Positions 1-10,989 of a stretch of DNA of 64,000 bases are shown piece by piece. The stretch lies in the NCBI GenBank assembly GCA_019787685.1, contig JAHNUO010000002.1, forward strand, positions 1,240,001 to 1,304,000. Reading direction: 5' to 3'. The notes below the pieces were generated by a model. It ran no database searches. It was given only the letters and a program-made list of their open reading frames with translations, and was not told where the DNA came from. The first letter of the stretch is position 1. Every line of letters starts with the position of its first letter. Position numbers and translations under genes: made by a program. The stretch is from Chiua virens. Taxonomy: Eukaryota > Basidiomycota > Agaricomycetes > Boletales > Boletaceae.

Positions 1-1
1 T

Positions 2-298
2 GGACGTTCACACAATCGTGACCGTGAGCACGGTGGATCATACATGCCACTCGAGCAGCACCGTCCTCCTTTAGAATCATCGAGAAAACGTTCCCGGAAC
101 GACATGGATATGGACGGGGAGGATGACGTCGCTTCCCCTGCAGGAGACAGTTCAACAGGCGGAGATGGTACCATGCGGTATGGTGGAAACCATCGGACAG
201 ATGATAGAGGCTCGAAGAGACTCCATCAGGAAGGTATGGCGTCATCTGCACAAGGCTACGGAATTGACGAGCCAGAGGATGGACACTCTGGTGATTAG
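2..298 (+). CDS. C-terminal tail of an unidentified basic, disordered protein (5' end outside window)
   Basis: The reading frame is already open at base 2 and closes at a TAG ending at 298, so the window holds only about 98 C-terminal residues. They are rich in Arg, Asp, Gly, Ser and His, with an RKRSR basic cluster followed by an acidic DMDMDGEDD patch, and there is no foldable domain. Such RD/RE-rich tails are common in nuclear RNA-processing proteins, including the THO2 subunit of the THO complex, but that link is only a guess. The product cannot be named without the upstream sequence. Confidence 0.5.
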   Translation, partial: GRSHNRDREHGGSYMPLEQHRPPLESSRKRSRNDMDMDGEDDVASPAGDSSTGGDGTMRYGGNHRTDDRGSKRLHQEGMASSAQGYGIDEPEDGHSGD

Positions 299-1851
299 GG
301 GTTCGGTGAATATACTCGCGCAAATTCCCGTTTAGAATTTCTTGTGCTAAAGTGCTTCCAGTACCTAGTTAACGTTCATTGTCAAATATTGGTCCCTTGT
401 GTTTATCGTCGTCGTCGTCGTCGTTTCGGGTAATATTGTACTTAACTTATGTTGTCCGTGAATTCGCGGGTGACTCCAACATCCAAATTCATACCCCCCA
501 AATTCATACCAACGGATCAACATAAAAGTGTAGATCGCCCCATGCGCTTGGCATAAAATGCGCCGCAAATCGCTAAAATTAGGCTCTGCTGAACGCCGGA
601 CATGCAAGACCATACAAGGCGACCTCGGAGGAAAAACCGGGACAGTCCACAAACCAAGGAATTTGAAAGAACTCGAGATCAATCTGAATCCTGTTGAATA
701 TGACGGACAATCCCACACGTCATCGATTCATCTCCGTCGAGCCATGGCGGCCATGCAGTCGTGGAAAGCACTGCCGATACGGAATGTTCCATTCGTTCGT
801 TCACCGTCGGGCTTACAAATTCCCTCTGCCGCTCCAAATACGCGTCCACATTTGCCAAATACCTAGGTGCGTAGTTCCCCTCCCCCACAGCAAGGCGGCA
901 GCGGCGGCGGCCCACGTCCGTAGGCAAATCTGTCACGCTTATCAGAAGGCGGTGATCCAGGATTATATCCATGACAGTGGCTTCACGACGTAACCGCCTC
1001 AGGGACTCGGGGAACATTGATTGATGCGCCTGCGCAAGAAATCACCCTGCCGAGGGCATCATACCCGATGTGTGATCCTGGCTTGCGCGTCGGACACCCT
1101 CCGGCGTCATCGTTGCGCCGCGATCTGGCTCGTGATTCATTGGCGCCTGCAAATCCTTGGCTTGGCTGAATAAAGTTCCGGAGATACCGTGCAAACGTCC
1201 GAAAATACTTACTGCGACTGCGTATCGGAAGTCCGAGTGGTGCGGACTGTCTCTCACATGAGTGGGAACACGAGACAATAACGATCGCTCACCTTGGTCG
1301 ATAGGTGGCTTGATTGTACTTGCCATTTCGAGCAGTGGGCATCCAAGAAGGGCAGGTTTTAAGGGTTGCCATCGTACGACGGAAATTGCCAACGCAGCGG
1401 GATGCTATTCTCCACTTGACAGACACTGCCTTGCATTACAATTCGGACTGCGCATGCCAGCGGTATTAACTGTGTCCAATAAGAAATGTTAGTCGTATAT
1501 GCTGACTATGTCCAGTCATCTCACAGCGTGCCTGAAAGAAATGTGATGGGTTCTTTCCACCTACCTCGTAAGTTCAGATATGATTGATTTGATAGAAGCG
1601 TTTTGCATCAGTTTCAGGATGGAGAGATTGCAGGTAGGGATCCACAAACCGAGTATAGTTGGTAAGCCCTTGAAAAGAATTTACAAGAATTATGGTCGGG
1701 GACTCCCGTTGAACTCTCTACATGTTCCACATCAGCAGCGAGACATCAAACCAAAGTTATGGTTCTAGCGGTGTCTTCGAGTTGGATATCGAAAAATGAT
1801 AACTACACGACCTGGTGTAATAGTTCCACGTCGCCAACCTCCTCTCTTCCC
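299..1851. other. 1.55-kb stretch without a supportable gene
   Basis: Several short open frames occur on both strands (the longest about 120 codons). None shows a recognisable motif, a clean set of short introns or a plausible composition. Apart from the (TCG)6 repeat I see only 3' flanks: of the gene ending at 298 and of the minus-strand complex I gene ending at 1852. A small lineage-specific gene cannot be excluded. Confidence 0.4.
406..423. repeat. (TCG)6 trinucleotide microsatellite
   Basis: Six uninterrupted TCG units lie about 110 bp downstream of the stop codon of the preceding gene. No supported coding exon overlaps them. Confidence 0.8.
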
Positions 1852-2836
1852 TCACCGGTACACATGGTCCGCTGCCAGGAAAAATATTAGTTAATTTCAG
1901 AGACCCGGATGAACGACTGACAATGAAGATTGGCAGCAATCTCGGCTTCAGCCCTGTCACCATTCGCGAGCAATTTTTCTTTGTTGTATAAAAGCTCCTC
2001 ACGGGTCTCAGTGGAGAATTCTTGGTTTTGTGCTGAGGAACAATGAAGGTTAGCCTGACACAAGATATGATATGGAAACCCACTTTCGACAATGGCGTCA
2101 ACCGGACAAGCCTCCTGACAGAAACCACAATAAATGCACTTTGTCATGTCGATATCTGAACACATTGTGAGTTGGTCGTGAACTGTGTGAACCTGAAGCG
2201 ATCTTACCGTATTTGGTTGTCCGCCTGGACCCGTCTTGACGCGCCTCACTCTCAATAGTGATGGCTTGAGCAGGGCAGATCGCTTCACAGAGCTTGCAAG
2301 CTTGTACAGAACGTGAGATTAACTTGCTGAGTGAGTGTTTGAAGTGGCATACCGATGCAGCGCTCTTCACCACTCGGGTATCGCCGCAGAGCATGTTCAC
2401 CACGGAAGCGAGGAGACAATGGACCCTTCTCGTACGGGTACATGATAGTGTAAGGAGGCCTGAAGAAGTTCTCCACAACAATCCACATTCCTGTGATGAC
2501 ATTAGTGGTGTTGTTCCTCGCTGCCTCATCCGACCTACCTCGGAGAATTTCGGTGAAGAAGAAGAGATGGACTGCCTTGTCAATAGCGCTCGGGCCATCC
2601 TTGTACGAATCAGTGTGTTTTTCAGGTTCATCCTGAGCAGTCAGAGTGCCTGTAGCGGGAGGGGACCTGATTTTGTGCGGACTGTCTAACAGCTTGTTGA
2701 CAGGCTCGGCATGAGAACACCGGGTGGAGGAGATGCCCCGGTAAGAAATGAGTGCAGCACGGAGGACGGTTGCATGCTGTGGTGTCAGCAAACGGTGCGA
2801 GAACCTGACACCAAGATATGCCCGGGAAAGAGACAT
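1852..2836 (-). CDS. NDUFS8: NADH:ubiquinone oxidoreductase 23-kDa subunit (complex I, NDUFS8/TYKY type)
   Basis: This nucleus-encoded subunit of the mitochondrial complex I peripheral arm carries two 4Fe-4S clusters (N6a and N6b) on the electron path to ubiquinone. The spliced product is 259 aa. It has an Arg/Ser-rich mitochondrial presequence, a segment typical of the family before the first cluster, then the ferredoxin motifs [12 protein letters not shown] and [12 protein letters not shown] with all eight cysteines. It ends in the family's usual [21 protein letters not shown] stretch, seen here closely matched, and finishes SDHVYR. Introns lie at 2301-2352, 2156-2207, 2033-2083 and 1872-1921 (50-52 nt), all in phase 1; exon lengths sum to 780 nt. 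The start is the first Met of the presequence. It shares a 102-bp promoter with prefoldin 2. Confidence 0.95.
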
Positions 2837-2938
2837 TATAGTGACCGTATACGAAGGCAAGCCACCAAGGTGGTGTGACAGAATGTCACGCTTGAGTGAC
2901 GTGTAATTCTCAGCCAATTATCTCTCGCGCATCTCGTC
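2837..2938. promoter_or_regulatory. Bidirectional promoter of NDUFS8 and PFD2
   Basis: Only 102 bp separate the two divergent start codons. The interval holds an inverted repeat CCACCAAGGTGG (about 2862-2873), a TGACGT element and a CCAAT box. Assignment as a shared promoter rests on position only. Confidence 0.55.
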
Positions 2939-3469
2939 ATGTCGACCTCAAAGGCGAAAGTAAAGGCACAACCACTTTCAGACCAGGGTACGATCAACAT
3001 GTGTTTCTTTTTCCTTGTCTCATCACGACAGACTAGACAGAGATACAACAAACGTATTCCCGCTTCCAAAATGACCTGCAAACACTAGCTGGCAAGATCG
3101 GCGAACTCGAGCAGGAAGCCGAGGAGCATACGTAGGTTTCTAGTTGCTGTGATACACCATAATCAATCTCGGTATTAGATTGGTCCTTTCAACGCTAGAT
3201 GAAGCTCTGAAGGAGGAACCCGATCGCAAATGTTTTCGTTTGATCGGTGGGGTGCTCGTCGAGCGTACTGTCAAGGATGTCGTCCCGGCATTGCATACGA
3301 ACCGCGATGGAGTGAGCCAGTGCTATCCCACTTACTTTCCTTTAATCTAATACGTACTGCCCAGATAAAAAAGGTGATCACCACGCTTACGGAGCAGATC
3401 AAGTCAAAAGAGCAAGAGTTTGAGAATTTCAAGCAAGAACACAACATACGTGTCGTCCATAAGCCATAA
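2939..3469 (+). CDS. PFD2: Prefoldin subunit 2 (beta-type)
   Basis: This is a subunit of the hexameric jellyfish-shaped cytosolic chaperone that hands nascent actin and tubulin to the CCT chaperonin. Splicing at 2988-3040, 3132-3178 and 3312-3364 gives 125 aa (378 nt, exact frame). Two helices with coiled-coil character flank the beta-hairpin segment CFRLIGGVLVERTVKDV, which is diagnostic of beta prefoldins, and the C-terminal helix runs through ITTLTEQIKSKEQEFENFK. The length is normal for the family. The start codon follows the shared promoter with the complex I gene. Confidence 0.93.
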
Positions 3470-4029
3470 TTTCTGCAATACGTTGATTTCTGAATACAGT
3501 TAGGTGTTGTTCATGTGACAGGAGACTACGCCTTTCCTTTTCATTGATAAGGCTGTCTCTGTCATGTTTCCGGTTCCCATGGGCATGCGTGATTTAAGAT
3601 TTGACGTCATGCACGTAGACGCCGTTGGATGGGTGTCGAAAGGAGCGCGGCGGTGGATGAACTGAAGATACACCGTTGCTGTAGTGAGGACTAATGAATG
3701 TCTTAGCTACTACTTGTGACAGGACTGTTCCCTGTTTGGTAGGTCATCTTAATGTACACCGCGTATGATGTCAGCTCACCGTGTACCTGTATCCACGTGT
3801 AGGCAGCTTCCGAATCGCTCTATTTCAAACAGGAAACGATACGTCGCATGGCTTGCATATCCGTTGCATGTTTCGCGCGGTTATTTTATCTTGTGGTCCC
3901 CGTCGCGAGGCACGCCGGTCGTTCCGCACTGTCAATCCCATGCGGTCAAGTCTCATTCAATCCTCTTCCCAAGCTAATCCCCTACTCTCCTTTACTGGTC
4001 TGTCCTTTCTCGTCTTTTAACGATCCAAA
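3470..4029. other. Intergenic, nothing recognised
   Basis: This 560-bp stretch separates prefoldin 2 from the CAP-domain gene. It contains overlapping open frames of 70-180 codons that run into the CAP gene in other frames and have no motif. The CT-rich tract just before 4030 is typical of a fungal core promoter. Confidence 0.45.
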
Positions 4030-4632
4030 ATGCGTCCATTTCACCTGGCCACTTTACTCTTGTCCATATGCTGTGGGATCGTGTTTGCGGCCAACAGTAT
4101 CCAGCTCGATTCCGAGGAGAGCAATTTCCTGGAAGCCCATAATCTCGTTCGCTCGAGATACAATGCACAACCCCTCGACTGGTCGGCGACACTGGCCAGT
4201 AAAGCTCAAACTTGGGCGAGTGGTTGTCTCTTCGAGCACACGAATGGGCACCTTGGACCATATGGTGAAAATATCGCGGCAGGAACTGGAAATTTCACTG
4301 CAAGAAATGCAATGGATATGTTCATGGCTGGCCAGCGTGAGCCCCACCATCAATGGCCGTTTATGCTTGAAGTTTAACCTCTCACACGTTGATTAGAGAC
4401 CTTCGATGCCACTAATTCTGCATTCTCCGATTTCACGCAGATAATATGGCAGTCTACCACGGACGTTGGGTGTGCGTCAGCACAGTGCTGCGGAATATTT
4501 GATGAATCTTTCGGAGACGCAACCGTGTATGTCTGCCTGTACGAACCTGTTGGAAATGTGGTTGGTGAGCTACTGTCAGTCACAAATCGAAACCACTATG
4601 CTGTCTTGAACTCACGATCCCTGCAGAAATAA
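4030..4632 (+). CDS. Secreted CAP-superfamily (PR-1/SCP-like) protein
   Basis: The first 20 residues are a signal peptide (MRPFHLATLLLSICCGIVFA), so the product is probably secreted. The CAP fold follows: the helix with FLEAHNLVRSRYNAQPLDWS, the HTNGHLGPYGENIAAG motif, then after an intron at 4337-4396 the FSDFTQIIWQSTTDVGCA motif and the VYVCLYEPVGNVVG C-terminal strand. Fungal members bind and export sterols or fatty acids. The model with one intron gives 180 aa. The 3' end is uncertain: a good donor (GTGAGC, after the codons for NVV) and acceptor (CCTGCAG, ending 4626) could remove a further short intron and change the tail. No C-terminal membrane anchor is visible. Confidence 0.85.
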
Positions 4633-4936
4633 CACCGGATCTCACTGATTGTATACCCGATTTACTTTCTTGTGATATTTTACACCAGACTGTCAAAGTA
4701 CTACTTTGGGTGCCGTCTGAATTGTGGTTTCTTCGAGTTCTTTGTCTCTTGTTGGATTACGGTCGTTTCAAGTTTGTGAGGGAGTCGGATAGACGCCGAC
4801 TGCCTGTTTTCGTATATCGCTGGCAACAAGTGATCGTTATGTAATTACTATTCCGCAGGCAAATCTCACGCACTCGATAGAGAAATCCTGTTCAATCTCG
4901 CTCGGAGGATGCGTTACCTTTTCCATCACCACGATA
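4633..4936. other. Intergenic, nothing recognised
   Basis: About 300 bp between the CAP gene and the F-box gene; presumed terminator and promoter. One frame stays open past 4632 and would be used only if the alternative splice in the CAP gene occurs. Confidence 0.4.
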
Positions 4937-6416
4937 ATGACAACGGCGGATGTCGGATTTGCCCTCAGTATGCCACTGGCGTGTGTCACCCTGCAATCAC
5001 TACCAGTTGAACTGCTAGCGGAGATCTTCTCCGAGCTTAACCTTGACTCCCTCATCACGGTCTCTTGTCTCTCGCGCAGGCTGCGAGCTGTTATCGCCGA
5101 TCCCTCCTTGAATCCGTGGAGACGTCCTATCCTACGCAGCCTTCACCAATGTGTTTACGAAAAATCACTGTCTCACCTTAGCGTTCGTTCAACTGTGCCG
5201 CGGCAAAATTGGATCGAAATCCTCACTTTCGCACCTGCGAGTTTTCTGCTGTTTGAGTGCACCCTACCCAATTTGAAGTCGTCTGAGTGGGAAGAATGCT
5301 TTTGCAGAAGATTCCTCCCCGGGTGGATTAAATGGAAGAAGGATAATTCGTGGAGAGAAACCTTCATGAAGTATGGTCTCCTTCAATCGGCGGTAGCTCT
5401 ACTACACCTGCTTATGGATCTCTTCAGAGTACTTTATCGCATATGGCACAGAACTCGATCCTCCTGCACTTCAGATGAATCTTGGACTAAGTAAGAATTC
5501 TGTCAACCTCATCCATGCTTTCAACCACTGATTTGAGATCGATGTTTGCTAGATTTGTCGTCGTCAATCGCAATGGAAACGTGAACGAACTTGAGGCTGC
5601 TTCTCGAAGCTTTAATCCTCTTGCAATATTCCACGAAATGAAGTCAGTGTTATTAGCCTTCGGGACTTTGCTTCGACTTACACTAGAGGCAGACTTCAGA
5701 ATAACCTCGCTCATTTATCAACTAAGATAAGAGTTAGTTAATAGTTTTGTCCCTCTTCATCAACTTGCCTCCCTTTCCGTTTCAGGTCGTCCTTCAGTTG
5801 ATGGATGTCCGCATCCTTGTTTTGGGTGTTATAAATCGCCCAAGAACACATCTTACCGTGAACCGCAATGCCCATGCGTTTCTGTATCCGCCGGGACTCG
5901 AGCCCTCGGGTACTAGAATTATCAGTGAGGGTCTTGTCAACTCCCTGAATAATTCTAAATCAAGCCCGTCTGGTATGTTTCTGGTCGACTTTGATCGTCT
6001 CGTAGTAAAACCATTTGCTACAGTGTCTACGAATTTTAATGCCGCTTATCACCGCCTCTCACGGCCTGTGCCCGCGCATAGTCATAGCGATTATCCAATG
6101 TACACTCCCGGTGGGGGAGATCAACGGTGGCATCCGGATGCCATATTAGAAGACGGCGTGTATTGGGTTGGACCATTGATGTATGACAGACATACTCTAT
6201 TCTATTTTATCACTGATTCTTTCCAGGGTCACCGCACAATTGCGCCCTTCGGACCCTTATGGGTTCACCGATCGCGGCTTCCATGGGCTGGAATTATTTG
6301 GTGGGATGGACCACGCTCAATTCGCGTCGTTCACATGGCAAGACTTTTTGGCGATTGCACACTGGATGGAAAAGAGGATTACGAAATGTATCTACGGGCA
6401 AGGTTTGGGAATCTGA
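4937..6416 (+). CDS. F-box domain protein (basidiomycete family)
   Basis: F-box proteins recruit substrates to SCF ubiquitin ligases through Skp1. The F-box is near the N terminus (about residues 16-60: LQSLPVELLAEIFSELNLDSL, then the leucine/valine-rich second half). Downstream is a conserved fungal module with NPLAIFHEMK, TVNRNAHAFLYPPG and YPMYTPGGGDQRW, ending ITKCIYGQGLGI, whose function I do not know. Six introns are inferred at 5371-5427, 5491-5552, 5643-5686, 5733-5785, 5973-6023 and 6181-6226, giving 388 aa in exact frame. The 51-nt intron at 5973-6023 has no stop and would add 17 residues if retained. No WD or LRR substrate-binding repeats are present. Confidence 0.82.
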
Positions 6417-6986
6417 TAATTTGTTTCCTTTGCTAGTCCTGGAGGTTGAATTAACCAATCGTTGCGTTGCGTACCTTGATTTCTAGAGCCCGCTACCTAT
6501 AATATTGGCTAAAGCGAGGGTCGGGGTCGTCCTTCGGTCTTGTCTGAGTTAAATTTGAATACAGTTTGTGGCTGTTCCGACCTGACGATCCACAAACCTC
6601 AAATCCCCTTGTATGCACAGTGATCGAAGTGAGACATGTTCGCGGAGATACAAGCCGTACACAATACTTCTATTGTTCATTTCGGCAGCATCGATGGCTG
6701 ACTTTTGTTTTCTCTGTTAGACACACTGACGTTTCTCGGTCCCGTCAGACAATTCCTGTGCAATCTAGATGCCTGAACATGGCGTGGACCGTGACTTCCG
6801 AAGGAACAAAGGATACTGACATGTCACCGAGAGCTTCATACGGCGGTGCGATCAAGTGGTCCATCCCATTTAAGCCCCACTTCCAGATATTATTCACTTC
6901 AAAGTTTCCCTCTTTCATATCCTTTCACTGACGTTGCGGGACTTCGTCGCTATACCCATTCATTCTTGGTTTTCACTCACTTAATC
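6417..6986. other. Intergenic, nothing recognised
   Basis: A 121-codon frame at 6566-6931 on the plus strand has no recognisable domain and no obvious splice partners. The rest looks like the promoter of the zinc-finger gene. Confidence 0.4.
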
Positions 6987-8186
6987 ATGTCGCGCATAGT
7001 AAGGTCCCCTTACGTTAGTTTTTTTGGCCGAGAAGCTGACATTAACTTCCGTTGGCAGTTCCAATGTCAACTTTGTCCCTGGTCCTTTGAACGCAAGTCT
7101 GACCTTTCTCGACATGAAAAGAAGCACACTGGCGAAAAGTATGTCGAGTACTAAAGTGTTGGTATCCAGAGGTTAACATTTACTTCTAGGCCATATATCT
7201 GTGAAACTTGTGACAAAAGGTTTGCACAGAGTACGGCTCTTAAAATACACAGGAATACCCAGTAAGAGCTTCATCGACTATTTATGTATCGTACTGACAA
7301 AGAGTTAGTACCAAGAAAAAGCCCAGTATATGCGGGATTGGTACCTGCAAGAAGGCCTTTGGAGACCCCTCTTCGTGTACTCGTCACAGAAGGGAGACAC
7401 ATAGCAAGGCAGGCTACAAGTGCATCGTCGCTGATTGCGGAACAAAGTTTGTATAATAAATGAAATGTCTTGATTTCTGTCCGGCTGACGGTTACGTTAG
7501 AATCAAGCGGCGCAGTGCATTCAAGATACATTTGCGAAAACACGGGATTGATCCTGAATCAGTCGACCTGGATGCCACTCTTACAGAGGACGGCGCAGCT
7601 TCGCACTCTACGTCCCCTGATGTGGAAGACAGTAGTCATCATGATGTGGAATCTCGGAGCGTGTCTCCCTCTTCGCTTAGTAGGTCTGCCGTCACTCTCT
7701 AAGTCATGTGCTAACTGTTTAGAAGGTTCTGAATACTATCCTTTGTCCGACGAAAGTCAGGGGAGTAACTTCGTGGACAACGGTGGATGGCAAGATGATG
7801 GTCCAGTTGACTGTCGACGGGCTGACTTGTATCATGCGAACCATTCCCTTCTTCTGGGGACGATGTTTGATCAGACCACAAACATCGATCCACCAGCCCT
7901 TCCCCCTGACGCCTACGCCTACTTATCCAGTGATATTCAGGGCCAGTTTTATTGCGACGGTATTTTCCCGCCAACGGTCGACTATTCACTTCTCACCGCT
8001 TCTCCTTTAAATATTCCTGTACTCGAACCGTTCCTGGAAGCCAGCAGTGATGGGTCCCAATCATCGTGGTCGTCCCCGTCATCCACGTATTCAACTTTGT
8101 GTACCACCGACCTCAACAACGATATGATGTCGCTGTCGCTAGCGAACATGTCCCAAGAGCTCCTTCTGCCATACAATACTATGTGA
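6987..8186 (+). CDS. C2H2 zinc-finger transcription factor
   Basis: Four fingers span the first half: FQCQLCPWSFERKSDLSRHEKKH, then YICETCDKRFAQSTALKIH, then CGIGTCKKAFGDPSSCTRHRRETH and YKCIVADCGTKFRRSAFKIH, joined by TGEKP-type linkers in the first pair. The second half is acidic and Ser-rich, as in activation domains. Introns lie at 6999-7058, 7139-7189, 7262-7308, 7451-7507 and 7680-7722; exon lengths sum to 942 nt (313 aa). The first coding exon is only 12 nt (MSRI). The last intron joins the finger region to a second open frame. Target genes are unknown. Confidence 0.85.
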
Positions 8187-8588
8187 CTCACGGACAGGCA
8201 TCATTTCGCATGGGATACCTTCGAACTCGGAGATAGCTTTCAAGACCACACTACCTTAATTACTACTTCACTAGTTACCCTTACTTAGAATCGGACACTT
8301 TTATTGATTGTTTAATGTAGCTTGAGACCCTTTACCGTACGGACACCCCGCCTTGATTTAAAGTTGACTGGCATTGACCTGAAGCATGGATTTTGAAATT
8401 GGCAGAGTGCGTGGTGCAATCAACAAGACGCGTCGGCAACAAGAGTAAATAACGCCTCCGATTTCTCAAGACCTCCATCGCTTCCTCGAAGGCGGCGCCT
8501 CAAGCTCACACTGCCCGCTCCTTTCCGCTCCTTCCGTCTTCTCGGAAGACGGCTAGAAACCCACACATCCATCTTGGCTAGATACGAC
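8187..8588. other. Intergenic with CT-rich promoter tract
   Basis: No coding motif is visible. The last 100 bp before 8589 are CT-rich, with repeated CGCTCC and CTTCC blocks, as expected for the promoter of the protease gene. An upstream in-frame TTG at 8574 is not a plausible start. Confidence 0.5.
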
Positions 8589-10880
8589 ATGTTAGCATCA
8601 CCCTTGTATCCTGCACCACCGTTCTCAACCCAGCTTCTCTCTGACGATCATGCGCAACTCAAACCCTCCAAAGATATCGACGCCTTCAACAGTCTCTTTC
8701 CACCTCCCATCGAATTCGTAGAAGGGTCATCATCTGGAGTCCTCGCAGTAGCCGAAGGAAAGTACGATCCCATCAACGGAACGCCCAAAGCCGCCAAGGT
8801 AAGTACCCCAAGAGATTCGTTGTGCCATCCGATATCATGAACAATACGCAGCCTTCCTTGGACCAACCAAAAACGCCATCGACGCCCCAGCACAGTCTTT
8901 CAAAGACATCTCCGCTTTCTTCTCGGATCGCAAAGCATTCGCTGTATAATGGTATACTCGACTTCACCTGGCCATCAGGCCTTAGTGTTGCCAGTGGTCT
9001 CCACAACACTGGAAATACCTGTTTTTTGAACAGTGCATTGCAATGCCTTCTCCATACACCACCTTTACTCCGTGTTTTGCATGCACACTCTAAATCAGAC
9101 CCCTGTGAGTGCATTACCACTTTTGCGTTTGGACGACGGTTTGATATTATCACTATCCAGGCAGAGTCAAGAGTGGATTTTGCATGGCATGTAACCTTCG
9201 GCAGGTAATGATGGACTCGTACAACAAGTCGCACTCGTTTACGCCATATCAAATTACGTCCAAATTACAATGCAAGTATTGACCGGTCTGACCACTTATC
9301 CCCGTCGGCGATGTTAACTGGCTTTGATAGTCATCGCAAAACATATGCGCAGAGGTCGTCAAGAGGATTCGCATGAATTCCTTCGCTATGCTATTGACGC
9401 ATTGCAGAAGTCATGTTTGGTTGGGTATCCTCAGTAAGCTTTCTATCGTAATTTTGTCCGCAATACCTTACCCAGACTTTAGAAAAGTCGACCATAAATT
9501 GGCCGAGACAACATGGGTCCACAGAATTTTTGGCGGGCGATTGCGCTCCCGGGTAACATGCCGAGAATGCAATTATAACAGTGACACTTTCGACAGCATG
9601 CTTGACATAAGCCTTGATATATATGGCTCGTCCACCTTAAAGGATGCACTCAAGAAGTTCGTGGCCGTCGATTACTTGCGAGGATCGGATAAGTACAAAT
9701 GCGAGAAGTAAGTGGCCCGCGTACGTGTGACTGTATTTTTTTTACTTATGAATTGAATTGAAGATGCAAAAAAGCTGTCGTCGCTGAGAAGCGCTTTACT
9801 GTCCACGATGCCCCCGCTGTGCTAACGATACACTTGAAACGCTTCTCTCCTCTGGGACGAAAGATTGGCCATCATGTTCACTATGACGAACGCCTGATCC
9901 TCCAGCCAGCAATGAGCGAGGGGCAGCACGGCCCTTCCTACTCCCTTTACGGTGTCATCTGTCATGCTGGAGGAGGACCAAACTCCGGTCATTATTTTGC
10001 TCATGTCAGATCAGCGAACGGACGATGGTACGAAATGAACGATGACATGGTTTCACCCCACCATGGCGCTCCTGTGAGCATGAAGAACGCCTATATATTG
10101 TTTTATATGCGTGACAGGGGACAATCGCTCGAGGGGGCAATCAGTCGTCCAGGCCATGTGGTTGGTAGTGCCAAGAGTAGCATTGTCGGTGGGATGAAGA
10201 AGCGGAAGAACGTTGATCTAGATGACGAGGATATTGGTATAAAGGCTGACCAGCCTTTCATCGGCCCTCTCCTTCCCTCACCCGTCCCTAACAACGTCAG
10301 TAACAAGCAGTCAGGCACCACGAATGTGGTGCCCGATCCTCAGGCCATGAACTTGAAAAAGAAGATTGCCGCCATAAGCACTGCTCTCACGAGCCTCGCA
10401 CAGTACAATGAAGACGATAGCACAGACGATTCATCAGAATCCATACAACTAGAGTCAAAAGTTGCAACGAGCCTTGCATCGTCCCCTCCCCCTCCGCCTT
10501 CTACAGATTCTCTGCAGTCACCTTCATCTTCAGATCACACCTCCATCGCTCGAATACCTGCAGCGTCCTCGGATACCCCTCGTTCCAATGGGATTGATCC
10601 CGGCAGCTTCTACGCATCCCACACAAAGAATGAAAGGAAGCGTAAATCACCATTTGGCGATGAAGACGATCCCAAGTCCAATTCTAAACGCTACGCGGTG
10701 TCACCCATGCATACATCCCCTCCCAAGCACACATCGCACTCACAGCGTAGAAAGTCATCATTTGGTGGTGGTGCTGTCAATCCATATGCCCGACTCAGTG
10801 GGTGCAACACTCTACGGAATTCGGATTTCCGCCACAGACCAAGGCAGTATGGCAACAAGCGCAAGAAACTAATTATATAA
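8589..10880 (+). CDS. Ubiquitin-specific protease (USP36/42-like, peptidase C19)
   Basis: This cysteine protease removes ubiquitin from proteins. The catalytic Cys box [19 protein letters not shown], the [16 protein letters not shown] block, the zinc-type [12 protein letters not shown] motif and the His box [11 protein letters not shown] with the downstream YEMNDDMVS are all present. A long disordered Ser/Pro/Lys-rich C-terminal tail with basic clusters resembles nucleolar USP36. Introns: 8799-8851, 9105-9160, 9272-9330, 9434-9482, 9708-9763; 672 aa in exact frame. The third intron begins GCAAGT, a GC-AG intron that is needed to keep the conserved frame. The start is the ATG at 8589. The gene is convergent with the PP2C gene, with a 109-bp gap. 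Confidence 0.92.
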
Positions 10881-10989
10881 CTACTTGCTGTATCATGTTA
10901 TGTTGTGAAAACAAATTGCACCTGGACGTGTAAAGAGCCATTTAGCATTAAGTACATAACTACAGAAGGGACGGTGGTAAAAAGTAAGT

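Noticed and set aside
679..1392. Open frames of 100-120 codons on both strands left of NDUFS8
   Set aside because: They overlap one another on opposite strands, lack recognisable domains and have no clean intron pattern.
8574..8588. Upstream start of the ubiquitin protease
   Set aside because: The codon is TTG; the first ATG in frame is at 8589.
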